Shown here: in pieces, positions 16,191-24,645 of the stretch | Numbering within the stretch: position 1 is the first letter of the stretch | Layout: every line of letters starts with the position of its first letter | From: an uncultured Lachnospiraceae bacterium | GTDB taxonomy: Bacteria; Bacillota; Clostridia; Lachnospirales; Lachnospiraceae | Length of the DNA stretch: 34,032 nt | NCBI GenBank assembly: GCA_910587155.1 | Contig: CAJULA010000034.1 | Span: 1-34,032, forward strand | Direction of reading: 5' to 3' | Made by a program: the position numbers and the translations under genes | Notes under the pieces: generated by a model | The model's database searches: none | Told to the model about the DNA's origin: nothing | What the model saw: the letters and a program-made list of their open reading frames with translations, nothing else

Positions 16191-16820
16191 TTGTCCATGA
16201 ATGAAAAATTTTTTGATCTGAAAAAAGAGAAGCAGGACAGGATGATCAATGCGGCGCTGAAGATATTTGCGGAGAACGGATTCCGCAGGGCCAGCACGGA
16301 TGAGATGGTAAAAGAGGCGGGAATCAGCAAAGGACTGTTGTTTCACTATTTTATCAGCAAGACCGGGCTGTATGAGTTTGTGTTTGACTATAGTGTGAAA
16401 TATCTGATGATGGAGATGGCCTCTGCGGTCGACGGGCAGGAGACGGATTACTTTCAGATCCGCAGGCAGATTGAGAAAGCCAGGACTGTGGCCATGAAAA
16501 ATTTCCCCTATATGCAGCTCTTTCTGCAGAGGGCGGCGGAGGAAAAAGAGCCGGAAGTACTGGAAGCGGTGCGGGAAGTGGCCGAAAAGCTGCTGGAAGC
16601 GTATGACAATGTGTATCTTCAGGTGGATTTTGGCTCCATGCATACCGTTTCGCCGGAGCGCCTTGTAAGGATTGTGGATTATACATTGAACGGGCTGCTC
16701 ACAGAGATGGTCAGAGAGCCCGGGTTTCGGCCGGATGCTTATTACCGGGAGGCAATTCTTTATCTGGAAGAACTGGAAAAGCTTTGTGTGCAGGCGGGAG
16801 ACGGGGACGGCATGGACTGA
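16191..16820 (+). CDS. TetR/AcrR-family transcriptional regulator
   Basis: The roughly 209-residue protein has an N-terminal TetR helix-turn-helix (RMINAALKIFAENGFRRAST, EMVKEAGISKGLLFHYF, about 18-60) and an all-helical ligand-binding part. AGAGGAG lies 6 nt before a TTG at 16191 but 12 nt before the ATG at 16197, so the TTG start is slightly favoured; the products differ by two residues. It is 58 bp upstream of a MATE gene in the same direction, which suggests it represses its own operon including the pump. The ligand is unknown. Confidence 0.9.
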   Translation: MSMNEKFFDLKKEKQDRMINAALKIFAENGFRRASTDEMVKEAGISKGLLFHYFISKTGLYEFVFDYSVKYLMMEMASAVDGQETDYFQIRRQIEKARTVAMKNFPYMQLFLQRAAEEKEPEVLEAVREVAEKLLEAYDNVYLQVDFGSMHTVSPERLVRIVDYTLNGLLTEMVREPGFRPDAYYREAILYLEELEKLCVQAGDGDGMD

Positions 16821-16878
16821 CAGGAGTCGGCAGGCTGTCTTTGAAGGAAACGAAACATGGCAAAGGGAGGGTGACGGG

Positions 16879-18219
16879 ATGGAACAGAAACAATTTTACC
16901 GGAAGGTGTTTTCGCTTGTCATACCGATGGCATTGCAGAATCTGATCAATGTGGGTGTGACGGCAACGGATGTGGTCATGCTGGGAAAAGTGAGTGAACA
17001 GGTGCTTTCCGGCTGTTCTCTGGGCGGGCAGGTCTTTTTTATCTTTAATCTTTTTCTGTTTGGGATGGCTTCCGGTGTGTCGGTGCTGACAGCGCAGTAT
17101 TGGGGAAAACGGGATACGGATTCCATTGAAAAATTATTGGGGATCGTGATGAGGCTCGCAGTGATCGCAGGGCTTATTTTTATGTTGGGCAGCTTTTTCT
17201 TTCCGCAGCAGATTATGCGTGTATTTACCGATGAACCGGAGATTATCGCGGAAGGGGTAAAGTATCTGCGGATCGTCGCTTTTACCTATCCGATGGTGGC
17301 TGTGAGCATGACGTATCTGAATCTGATCCGCAGTATTGAAAAAGTATTGATCTCCACAGTTGTATACGGTCTGTCTCTTGTTCTGAATTTTGTGGTAAAC
17401 GGCGTCCTTATTTTCGGATTGTTCGGTGCGCCCCGGCTGGGGATTGTGGGGGCTGCCATCGGCACCTTGTGCGCCAGAGCGCTGGAGTTGGCGATTATGC
17501 TGTTTTATGCATATTGCCGCAATGATGTGATACGGCTGCGGCTGTCCTGCTTTCTCCATATGGACAGGAATCTGGCACGGGACTTCCTGCGCTATTCCAG
17601 TCCGGTGGTGGTCAATGAGTTTTTGTGGGGCGCAGGGTATTCCGCCATAGCGGCAATCATCGGCCATCTGGGCAGCAGCGCGGTGGCGGCCAATTCCGTG
17701 GCGCAGGTTATGCGCCAGCTGGCTACCGTGGTGGTATTTGGGATCGGCAACGCTACGGCCATTCTGCTTGGCAAGGCACTGGGAGAGGATAAAAAAGAGG
17801 AGGCACAGGTTTATGCAGGCCGTCTGATCCGCCTGACTGTCTGCTTCGGTTTTCTGGGCGGTGCGCTTGTCTTTCTGCTCCGGCCGCTGATTATCGGCGG
17901 ATTTGGTTATACAGGGGTCACGGCGGATTATATGAACAGTTTTCTGATGATGATGTCTTACTACGTGGTGGCACATTCGATTAACGGCGTTTTTGTGATC
18001 GGCATTTTCCGGGGCGGCGGCGACACCCGGTTTGGTATGATCCTGGACTCCGGTATTTTATGGTGCTGTTCCATTGTATTTGGATTTCTGGCCGCTTTTG
18101 TATGGAAACTGCCGGTAAAAGTGATTTATTTTCTGCTGCTCAGTGATGAACTGGTCAAATTTCCGCTCTGCTGTCTGCGGTATCGACAGAAGAAGTGGCT
18201 GCGGAATGTGACGAGATAA
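16879..18219 (+). CDS. MATE-family efflux transporter, second copy
   Basis: The 446-residue polytopic protein carries MATE features: LVIPMALQNLINVGVTATDV, FGMASGVSVLTAQYWGKRD in the N-terminal half, and NSVAQVMRQLATVVVFGIGNA plus FRGGGDTRFGMILDSG in the C-terminal half. It is only distantly similar to the MATE protein at 1921 and belongs to a different branch. The ATG at 16879 follows GGGAGG by about 8 nt; the frame is open further upstream but overlaps the TetR gene. Control by the upstream TetR protein is likely. Substrate unknown. Confidence 0.92.
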   Translation: MEQKQFYRKVFSLVIPMALQNLINVGVTATDVVMLGKVSEQVLSGCSLGGQVFFIFNLFLFGMASGVSVLTAQYWGKRDTDSIEKLLGIVMRLAVIAGLIFMLGSFFFPQQIMRVFTDEPEIIAEGVKYLRIVAFTYPMVAVSMTYLNLIRSIEKVLISTVVYGLSLVLNFVVNGVLIFGLFGAPRLGIVGAAIGTLCARALELAIMLFYAYCRNDVIRLRLSCFLHMDRNLARDFLRYSSPVVVNEFLWGAGYSAIAAIIGHLGSSAVAANSVAQVMRQLATVVVFGIGNATAILLGKALGEDKKEEAQVYAGRLIRLTVCFGFLGGALVFLLRPLIIGGFGYTGVTADYMNSFLMMMSYYVVAHSINGVFVIGIFRGGGDTRFGMILDSGILWCCSIVFGFLAAFVWKLPVKVIYFLLLSDELVKFPLCCLRYRQKKWLRNVTR

Positions 18220-18242
18220 CGAAAAATAAAGAGGAAAAGGAT

Positions 18243-21200
18243 ATGGCACTGCAATTCTGTATCGGCGCATCGGGCGCAGGGAAAAGCGAAAGATTATATG
18301 GGGATGTGATCAGGCAGTCACTGGAGGAGCCGGATACCCGTTTTTTTATACTGGTGCCTGATCAGTTTACGATGCAGACACAGAAAGAACTGGTGCTGCG
18401 CCATCCCAGAGGCGGGATTATGAATATTGATGTGCTCAGCTTCGGACGTCTGGCGCACCGCGTTTTTGAAGAAACCGGGGGCGGCAGAAAGCCGGTGCTG
18501 GATGACACGGGCAAAAGCCTGATACTGCGCAGGATTGTTTCCGGCTGCGAAGACAGACTGCGGGTGATCGGTTCTCATGTGCGGCGGATCGGTTACATCC
18601 ATGAGGTAAAATCAGCGATTTCGGAATTTATGCAGTATGGGATCGGCACCAGGCAGCTTGAGAAGCTGACAGAGTATGCCCGCTCCCGGGGCAGTCTGTA
18701 TTACAAGCTGCAGGATCTGGGGATTCTTTATCAGGCATTTCTGGAAGCGGCATCCGGGTTTGTGACGACGGAGGGGCAGCTTGGCCTGCTCGCGGAAGCG
18801 CTGGATCATTCAGATATGATAAGAGGCAGTGTCGTGGTATTTGACGGATTTACCGGTTTTACCCCGGTGCAGAATCAGGTCATCAGGAAGCTGCTGATAC
18901 TCTGCCGGGATGTGCGGGTGGCGGTAATCATGGACGGGAATGAAAATCCGTTTGTGGATGACGGAGAGCAGAAGCTGTTTGCGTTCAGCAAGAAAATGAT
19001 CCGTTCCCTGACCCGTCTGGCGCAGGAAGCAGGCGTGGCCAGGGGGCAGGATATTATATTGACTGGCAGACCGGTGGAGCGTTTTCGGGACAATCCCAGT
19101 CTGGCACACCTGGAGCAGGAATTGTTCCGTTATCGGAATGTGCCCTATGAGGGGAGGCAGGATGCCATTCATCTGATGGAGGCGTCAAACCCTGCGCAGG
19201 AGGTGCGTCAGGTCTGTCTGCAGATCCGCCGGCTGGTGCGGGAGGAAGGGTATGCATATCGGGATATTGCGGTGGTGGCAGGTGATCTTTCCGTATATGC
19301 AGACTATGTGGAGGAAGCGTTTGCGCGTTTTTCCATTCCCTGCTACCTGGATATGACACGGCGGATCGTGCTGAATCCCTTTATTGAATACATACGCAGT
19401 GCACTGCAAATATTGCTGCAGAATTTTTCCTATGAGTCCGTATTCCATTTTTTGCGCAGCGGACTGTCAGATCTGTCTGCCGGGGAAGTGGACCGGCTGG
19501 AAAATTATGTGCTGCGTCAGGGAATCCGGGGCAGGAAAAAATGGAGCGGGCCATTTTTGCGCCGCAGCCATCAGGCGTCCATGGGAGAAGAGCAGGAGAA
19601 ACTGCAAGCGGTCAATGCGGCCCGGCAGAAACTGTGGGAGTGCCTGCAGCCGCTGATGGCGGAAGGCGGGACGGTAAAAGATTATGTGAATCATCTGTAT
19701 GAGTTCCTGCTGCAGAGTCGGGCCTGGGAGAAGCTGACGAAATTCCAGGAGAAGTTTCGGGGAGCGGATGCGGTGGCGGAGAAAGAATACGCGCAGATTT
19801 ATCGTCTTGTGATGGAACTGCTGGAACAGATCCATGATCTGATCGGCACGGAAGAGATGACTTTGCAGGAATTCGCGGATATTCTGGATGCGGGGTTCGG
19901 GGAAATCCAGGTAGGCACCATCCCTCAGAATGTGGACCGGATTCTGGTAGGAGATATGGAACGGACCCGTCTGAAAGAGATCAGGATTCTTTTCTTTCTG
20001 GGAATCAATGACGGCAATATCCCGGGCAGCAAAGGGGGAGGGGGAATTATCTCTGATATTGACCGGGAATTTCTGGCCCAGGGCTCGTTTGAGATGGCGC
20101 CCACACCCAGACAGCAGATGTATATCCAGCGGCTGTACCTTTATATGAATATGACAAAGCCAAGTGAACGCCTGTATCTTTCTTATGCGCGGGTGAGTGG
20201 GGAAGGCCGCGCCATGCGCCCTTCTTATCTGGTCGGGGTGGTCAGAAAGCTGTTTCCCGGGCTGGTCGTGGAGCGGCCGGAGTCGGCAGAAAAGTGGGAA
20301 CAGGTCGAGATTGCGGAAGATGGTTTTGCCCTGCTGGCAGAGCAGCTCAGGGAATATGCCGCAGGGAGCAGTGTGCCGCAGCCTTTTTTCTTTACCCTTT
20401 TTGGCACTTATGCGCAGGATGTCGCCTGGGAGGCGCGTCTGCAGACACTGGTGGAGACGGCTTTTTTCAGATACCGCCACAGCCCGCTGGGGAAGGAACT
20501 GGCCCGGGCTCTCTATGGCGGTATCCTGCGCAGCAGCGTGAGCCGGCTGGAACAGTACGCTTCCTGTGCCTACAGCTATTTTCTGCAGTATGGTCTTTCC
20601 CTGAAGGAAAGGGAGCTGTTCGGATTTGAAGCGGTGGATATGGGCACTTTATTTCATGGTATTTTAGAGCAGTTTTCCAGGCTGTTGTCAGAGCATGATA
20701 CGGACTGGCTTCATTTTTCCAGGGAATTGGGAGAGAGATTGCTGGAGGAAGCGGTGGAAGCCCAGACGGCCATATACGGGGATAATATTCTGTTTACCAG
20801 TGCCAAATACCGTTATGTGATAACACGTGTGAAGCGGATTCTCGGACGTACCATTTTTACTCTGCAAAGCCAGCTTCTGAAAGGCGCTTTCAGGCCCGAA
20901 CATTTTGAAGTATCTTTTTCTTCTCTGTCTGATGTGGAGTCAGTGAATATCAGTCTTTCCGACAGGGAAAAGATGCATCTGCAGGGCAGGATAGACCGGA
21001 TTGATACCTGCAGGGACGGGGAACATATTTATGTCAAAGTCATTGACTATAAATCCGGCCATAAAAATCTGGATATCGCGGCTGTTTATTATGGACTGCA
21101 GCTGCAGCTTGTCGTATATCTGAATGCGGCCATGGAAATGGTGGGACGCAGGGAAAGGGACAAAGAGGTCATTCCGGCGGCCATGCTGTATTATCATGTG

Positions 21201-21665
21201 GCGGATCCGATGATCCGGGACGAAGCCGGAAATCTGAGTGAGGAGGCCGTGAATGAAAAGCTGCGGGAAAGCCTGCGCATGAACGGCTTTGTCAATGCCG
21301 GCGAAGATATTATTTCCAGGCTGGACGGAGAATTTACCGGCCGCTCGGAGGTGATTCCGGTGGAGCGGAAAAAGGACGGCAGTCTGGGAAGCCGTTCTTC
21401 GGTGCTGGAGGCGGAAGAGCTGCGGACAGTCTCGGACTATGTCAATGAGAAGATCCGGGATCTGGGAAGAGAGATACTGGACGGCAATATCAGCAGGACG
21501 CCCTATGCCTACGGAACGGAAAGTGGTTGTGACTATTGTGTATATCGCGGTGTCTGCGGCTTTCAGGAGCAGCTTCCCGGCTATGAGAAGCGGCGGCTTT
21601 TGGGACTTACCAGGGAGGAGGCGCTGCAGAAGATGCGGGAGCGGGAAGGTGAGACGATGTTATGA
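18243..21665 (+). CDS. addB: ATP-dependent helicase/nuclease subunit B
   Basis: The 1140-residue product matches AddB of the AddAB recombination machine. The N-terminus has a Walker A (GASGAGKS, residues 8-15). The C-terminal RecB-type nuclease domain shows GTLFHGILEQF, LQGRIDRID, VIDYKSG (about 932-938) and LQLQLVVYL. Four cysteines for the [4Fe-4S] staple are present: Cys775 (ASCAYSYF) and the C-x2-C-x5-C at about 1096-1105 (GCDYCVYRGVC). AddAB processes double-strand breaks for RecA loading. AddB needs AddA, whose gene normally follows directly; here a HAD phosphatase gene follows with a 4-bp ATGA overlap and no addA is in the window. Confidence 0.95.
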   Translation: MALQFCIGASGAGKSERLYGDVIRQSLEEPDTRFFILVPDQFTMQTQKELVLRHPRGGIMNIDVLSFGRLAHRVFEETGGGRKPVLDDTGKSLILRRIVSGCEDRLRVIGSHVRRIGYIHEVKSAISEFMQYGIGTRQLEKLTEYARSRGSLYYKLQDLGILYQAFLEAASGFVTTEGQLGLLAEALDHSDMIRGSVVVFDGFTGFTPVQNQVIRKLLILCRDVRVAVIMDGNENPFVDDGEQKLFAFSKKMIRSLTRLAQEAGVARGQDIILTGRPVERFRDNPSLAHLEQELFRYRNVPYEGRQDAIHLMEASNPAQEVRQVCLQIRRLVREEGYAYRDIAVVAGDLSVYADYVEEAFARFSIPCYLDMTRRIVLNPFIEYIRSALQILLQNFSYESVFHFLRSGLSDLSAGEVDRLENYVLRQGIRGRKKWSGPFLRRSHQASMGEEQEKLQAVNAARQKLWECLQPLMAEGGTVKDYVNHLYEFLLQSRAWEKLTKFQEKFRGADAVAEKEYAQIYRLVMELLEQIHDLIGTEEMTLQEFADILDAGFGEIQVGTIPQNVDRILVGDMERTRLKEIRILFFLGINDGNIPGSKGGGGIISDIDREFLAQGSFEMAPTPRQQMYIQRLYLYMNMTKPSERLYLSYARVSGEGRAMRPSYLVGVVRKLFPGLVVERPESAEKWEQVEIAEDGFALLAEQLREYAAGSSVPQPFFFTLFGTYAQDVAWEARLQTLVETAFFRYRHSPLGKELARALYGGILRSSVSRLEQYASCAYSYFLQYGLSLKERELFGFEAVDMGTLFHGILEQFSRLLSEHDTDWLHFSRELGERLLEEAVEAQTAIYGDNILFTSAKYRYVITRVKRILGRTIFTLQSQLLKGAFRPEHFEVSFSSLSDVESVNISLSDREKMHLQGRIDRIDTCRDGEHIYVKVIDYKSGHKNLDIAAVYYGLQLQLVVYLNAAMEMVGRRERDKEVIPAAMLYYHVADPMIRDEAGNLSEEAVNEKLRESLRMNGFVNAGEDIISRLDGEFTGRSEVIPVERKKDGSLGSRSSVLEAEELRTVSDYVNEKIRDLGREILDGNISRTPYAYGTESGCDYCVYRGVCGFQEQLPGYEKRRLLGLTREEALQKMREREGETML

Positions 21666-22507
21666 TTGTTTTTTATGCGGATCTGGACAATACGCTGCTC
21701 TATTCTTACAGACATGACATCGGCCATGATAAAGTCGGGGTGGAAACCTATCAGGGCAGGACAATTTCCTTTATGACGTCATATGCGTATGAGTTGTTAA
21801 ACCGCCTCAGAGAGCAGGTCATGTTTATCCCCGTGACGACCCGGACAAGAGAGCAGTATGAGAGAATCCGCCTGGGCAGCAGTCCGCCGTATGCGCTTGT
21901 ATGTAACGGCGGTGTCCTGCTCGATCATGGGCAGGAGGATACGGCCTGGTATGAAAACTCCGTGAAACTGACGACGGGCGCCAGGGACGCGCTGTGCCGT
22001 GGCAGGGAGTATATGGAAAGAGACCCGCACCGGATCTTTGAGGTCCGCTGTGTGAGAGAGTTGTTTCTCTTTACCAAAAGTGCAGAGCCGCGGGAGATGG
22101 TAAAGAATCTCAGAGACAGACTGGACGGCGGCAGTGTGGATATCTTTCAGAACGGAGAAAAGGTATATATTGTGCCGGTACAGCTCAATAAGGGAATGGC
22201 ATGCCGCAGGGTGCGGGAACGGCTGGGCATGAAAAAGATCTATACAGTCGCCGCCGGGGACAGTGGGTTTGATGTGCCGATGCTGCGGGCGGCAGATCTG
22301 TTTCTGGCGCCCGCAGCACTCTGCGATGCCTATGATCTGCAGGGCGGGGAGATTTGGAGTGGGGAAGAAGGTATTTTTTCTGATTTCATACTGAGGCATC
22401 TCAGTGGCTACCTGTCTGCACTGTCAGACGGGGAGCGGGAATCGGGCCTCTTCAGTGCTTCCAGATCTTCCAGCATTCGTTCCAGCTCTCCCGGCTGGTC
22501 TAAATGA
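21662..22507 (+). CDS. HAD-superfamily hydrolase (Cof/sucrose-phosphatase-like)
   Basis: The 281-residue protein has the HAD motifs in order: FYADLDNTLLYS (nucleophile and acid/base Asp), PVTTRTREQYER (motif II Thr), the Lys region LNKGMACRRV, and AAGDSGFDVPML (motif IV acidic pair). The inserted cap suggests subclass C2, as in Cof-type and sucrose-6-phosphate phosphatases. Its start overlaps the addB stop as ATGA, indicating coupled translation. The last roughly 33 codons run antisense inside the XRE gene and encode a Ser/Arg-rich tail (SASRSSSIRSSSPGWSK) that is probably not part of the fold. Confidence 0.88.
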   Translation: MIVFYADLDNTLLYSYRHDIGHDKVGVETYQGRTISFMTSYAYELLNRLREQVMFIPVTTRTREQYERIRLGSSPPYALVCNGGVLLDHGQEDTAWYENSVKLTTGARDALCRGREYMERDPHRIFEVRCVRELFLFTKSAEPREMVKNLRDRLDGGSVDIFQNGEKVYIVPVQLNKGMACRRVRERLGMKKIYTVAAGDSGFDVPMLRAADLFLAPAALCDAYDLQGGEIWSGEEGIFSDFILRHLSGYLSALSDGERESGLFSASRSSSIRSSSPGWSK

Positions 22508-22911
22508 TCGTTATGGGCAGCTTTGATTTCAATGATCATACGCGGCGGACTGGCCGGTTTTGTGTATCTGGGGATTTCGGCCAGCTCTGCCATTCTTTTT
22601 ATCGCTTCCTGTCTGCCGGTATCATTGAGCAGACTGTAATATTCCATGATCCTGTTTTGTGCCGGGTCTCTTTCCTCGCAGGAGACATCGGGGACATGAC
22701 TGCTTCGTGCTTCTACGCTTCTTGGATCCAGTTCGGACAGAGGTATGTCCAGTGCGGCCGCTATTTTCTTTATCGTTTCCAGCTTGGGGATTCTTCTGCC
22801 GTTTTCATATTGTGCAATATTCTGTTGGGATACGCCCAGTCTTGTACCCAGCTCTTTTTGTGATAAATGAGATTCTTTTCTGTATTTTCTGATCTGTTGT
22901 CCGATATTCAT
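22408..22911 (-). CDS. XRE-family (Cro/CI-type) transcriptional regulator
   Basis: The 167-residue protein has an N-terminal lambda-repressor-like helix-turn-helix (IRKYRKESHLSQKELGTRLG, VSQQNIAQYENGRRIPKLET, residues 6-60) and a C-terminal part without a recognised domain, ending in a charged helix (ELERMLEDLEALKR). GAGGTG precedes the ATG. It is divergent from a sigma-like gene, and two palindromes in the shared region suggest it represses that promoter and perhaps its own. Its last 100 bp overlap the convergent HAD gene. The arrangement resembles a phage or integrative-element switch, but no integrase or structural genes are nearby. Confidence 0.9.
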   Translation of the reverse strand: MNIGQQIRKYRKESHLSQKELGTRLGVSQQNIAQYENGRRIPKLETIKKIAAALDIPLSELDPRSVEARSSHVPDVSCEERDPAQNRIMEYYSLLNDTGRQEAIKRMAELAEIPRYTKPASPPRMIIEIKAAHNDHLDQPGELERMLEDLEALKRPDSRSPSDSADR

Positions 22912-22933
22912 GCCATCACCTCAGTTTAAAGAT

Positions 22934-22961
22934 AGCATATTTTTAAAAGAAAAAAAAGCAA
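22934..22961 (-). promoter_or_regulatory. Candidate promoter for the XRE gene
   Basis: On the minus strand TTGCTT (22956-22961) and TATGCT (22934-22939) are 16 bp apart. A lone GATTGT half-site at 22964-22969 touches the upstream side of the -35, consistent with autoregulation. Confidence 0.4.
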
Positions 22962-22978
22962 AAGATTGTAAAAAAATA

Positions 22979-23031
22979 TTGACAATCATAAGATTGTTTC
23001 ATATACTATGATAAACAATCATCAGATTGTT
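22979..23031 (+). promoter_or_regulatory. Near-consensus promoter bracketed by two palindromic operators
   Basis: TTGACA (22979-22984) and TATACT (23002-23007) are separated by 17 bp. Operator 1 is ACAATC-ATAA-GATTGT (22982-22997), overlapping the -35. Operator 2 is AACAATC-ATCA-GATTGTT (23014-23031), covering the expected transcription start. The centres are 33 bp apart, about three helical turns. The arrangement suggests tight repression by cooperative binding of the divergent XRE protein. Confidence 0.8.
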
Positions 23032-23065
23032 AATTGACGACAGGATAGAGACAGGGGGAAGAACT

Positions 23066-23536
23066 ATGAGCATACGAAAAGAATATTTGTCGGAAACAAG
23101 AGAAATGGCAATTGTTTTACAGGAGATGGGAGAGGATATCGTCAATCTGAAGGAAAAGGCGATTGCTCTGCCGTCGGGACTGCCGTCTGACATTCATGTT
23201 CAGATGAGCAGGCCAACGGATGTCATGGCTGCCCGGGTTGCGGATTATGCCGATCTGGAGGCACTGTATGCCAGGACATATGAAACATATCTTGACAGAA
23301 GAAGGGTAATACTGGAAGCATCCGGAGGGATTCCCTTTCGGGAACAGCTTGTGATTATCCGGTATTATGTAAGAGGGGAAAGCGTCGCGGATATCAGTGA
23401 AGGAATGAGGATCAGCCGCAGCTCCTTTTACAAGCTTTTGCGCAGTGCGCTTATCCATATCCGTGAACAGGGAGGAGACGACGATACAGAAGAAATATCC
23501 TGTGGCTGCCAGGTACTGTCTGAAAGCATGGCATAA
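23066..23536 (+). CDS. Small protein with a sigma-70 region 4-like helix-turn-helix
   Basis: The 156-residue product starts MSIRKEYLSETREMAIVLQE after AGGGGGAAG; a TTG at 23027 lies inside operator 2 and is rejected. The N-terminal part is helical. The C-terminal part, REQLVIIRYYVRGESVADIS followed by GMRISRSSFYKLLRSAL, looks like a sigma-70 region 4 or phage late-regulator (DUF1492/ArpU-RinA style) DNA-binding helix pair. This assignment is by pattern only. It is the sole gene of its transcript, controlled by the promoter with two operators, and is probably the target of the XRE repressor. No downstream genes of an element are visible. Confidence 0.65.
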   Translation: MSIRKEYLSETREMAIVLQEMGEDIVNLKEKAIALPSGLPSDIHVQMSRPTDVMAARVADYADLEALYARTYETYLDRRRVILEASGGIPFREQLVIIRYYVRGESVADISEGMRISRSSFYKLLRSALIHIREQGGDDDTEEISCGCQVLSESMA

Positions 23537-23679
23537 CATAACGCGGGAATTTAAGAAACTATTAACTATTTCCCTTTTCCTTTCTTCATATTTATCATTT
23601 AACATAAAACATATTCCATCTGCGTGCAGGCCAGGCTGACCGCAACTACGACCGATTTGCCAATGGATAACTGTGTTAA

Positions 23680-23746
23680 GGAAACGCTGATGAAAGCGTT
23701 TCCTGCGCCGGAGGCTCTGAGGAAATGCTGATTTAATCAGCATTTC
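23680..23746. repeat. Intact copy of the 62-bp two-hairpin dispersed element
   Basis: The first stem is GGAAACGCT (23680-23688) with AGCGTTTCC (23695-23703) around GATGAA. The second is GAAATGCTGATT (23722-23733) with AATCAGCATTTC (23735-23746) around a single T. The 18 bases between them are GC-rich. The outer ends are imperfect inverted repeats (GGAAACGCTGAT against the complement of ATCAGCATTTCG, 10 of 12). A copy with 55/62 identity lies at 4157-4218. The element is in the 365-bp gene-free stretch between the sigma-like gene and the export operon. No T tract follows, so it is not an ordinary terminator. Confidence 0.75.
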
Positions 23747-23779
23747 GTTATCAAAATTCTGGAAATTGTCATAAAATTT

Positions 23780-23808
23780 TTGTCTCTGCGGGGATTATAG
23801 TGTATAAT
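23780..23808 (+). promoter_or_regulatory. Promoter for the three-gene export operon
   Basis: TTGTCT (23780-23785) and a perfect TATAAT (23803-23808) have a 17-bp spacer, about 95 bp before the ATPase start codon. Confidence 0.75.
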
Positions 23809-23820
23809 CTAGGGGATGCA

Positions 23821-23879
23821 CCAATGTGCGCACAGGTCATTGGCCTGACAGTCGGCGGATCCTTCCCCGATGCGGGGAA
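23821..23879 (+). promoter_or_regulatory. Structured leader with two hairpins before the export operon
   Basis: CCAATG (23821-23826) pairs with CATTGG (23838-23843), and TTCCCCG (23863-23869) pairs with CGGGGAA (23873-23879) around ATG. The second hairpin ends about 11 nt before the AAGGA ribosome site. Neither is followed by a T run. They could modulate translation or message stability; no known riboswitch was recognised. Confidence 0.45.
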
Positions 23880-23901
23880 ATCGTGATAAAGGAACGGGGA
23901 T

Positions 23902-24642
23902 ATGGCAGAACTGATTACAATAAGTAATATCTGTAAAATTTATAATCCGGGCGAAAATGAAGTGCGGGCGCTGGATGATGTGAGCCTTTGTATTGATGAA
24001 AACGAATTTGTGGCCATTATCGGCCAGTCGGGCTCCGGGAAATCCACCCTGATGAATATGCTGGGCTGTCTGGATGTGCCAACCAGCGGCACCTATATGC
24101 TCCATGGGCAGGATGTATCCCATATGACGGACGATGAACTCTCGGATATCCGTAATAAGGAGATCGGTTTTATTTTTCAGGGTTTTAATCTGATCCAGAA
24201 TCTGACCGCTCTGGAAAATGTGGAGCTGCCCCTGATTTACCGCAACGTGGGCAGACGGGAGCGGCAGCGCCTTTCTCTGGAAGCCCTTAAAAAGGTAGGC
24301 CTGGAAAAGAGGCTGACTCATAAACCGGCAGAGATGAGCGGCGGGCAGCAGCAGAGGGTGGCGATTGCCAGAGCCATTGCCCAGGCGCCTCCTGTCATTC
24401 TGGCAGATGAACCGACCGGCAATCTGGATTCTGCCTCCACAAAAGAGATCATGGGAATTTTGCGGGGCCTTCATGAGGATGGCCGTACCGTGATACTGAT
24501 TACTCATGATAATGAGATTGCAGCGCAGGCCGAGCGCATTATCAAAATCAAAGACGGCCGCATATCGGAAGATATTTCCCGCAGTCGGCAGTTGCAGACG
24601 CGGGATGAGGAGAAGCATGAGAACCGTGCAGGGGGGAAGTAA
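23902..24642 (+). CDS. ABC transporter ATP-binding protein, MacB/LolD type
   Basis: The 246-residue ATPase shows Walker A GQSGSGKST (41-49), the Q-loop FIFQGFNLI, signature MSGGQQQRVAIARA, Walker B VILADEPTGNLDS and the H-loop LITHDNE. The tight match to the LolD/MacB branch and the following adaptor and FtsX-fold permease define a mechanotransmission-type exporter. In Firmicutes such systems export antimicrobial peptides, toxins or lipopeptides, or confer resistance to them; the substrate here is unknown. AAGGA lies about 8 nt before the ATG. The adaptor gene starts 3 bp after its stop. Confidence 0.95.
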   Translation: MAELITISNICKIYNPGENEVRALDDVSLCIDENEFVAIIGQSGSGKSTLMNMLGCLDVPTSGTYMLHGQDVSHMTDDELSDIRNKEIGFIFQGFNLIQNLTALENVELPLIYRNVGRRERQRLSLEALKKVGLEKRLTHKPAEMSGGQQQRVAIARAIAQAPPVILADEPTGNLDSASTKEIMGILRGLHEDGRTVILITHDNEIAAQAERIIKIKDGRISEDISRSRQLQTRDEEKHENRAGGK

Positions 24643-24645
24643 GGG

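Noticed and set aside
23766..23771. TTGTCA as the -35 of the export operon promoter
   Set aside because: It is 31 bp from the TATAAT; the TTGTCT at 23780 has the proper 17-bp spacing.
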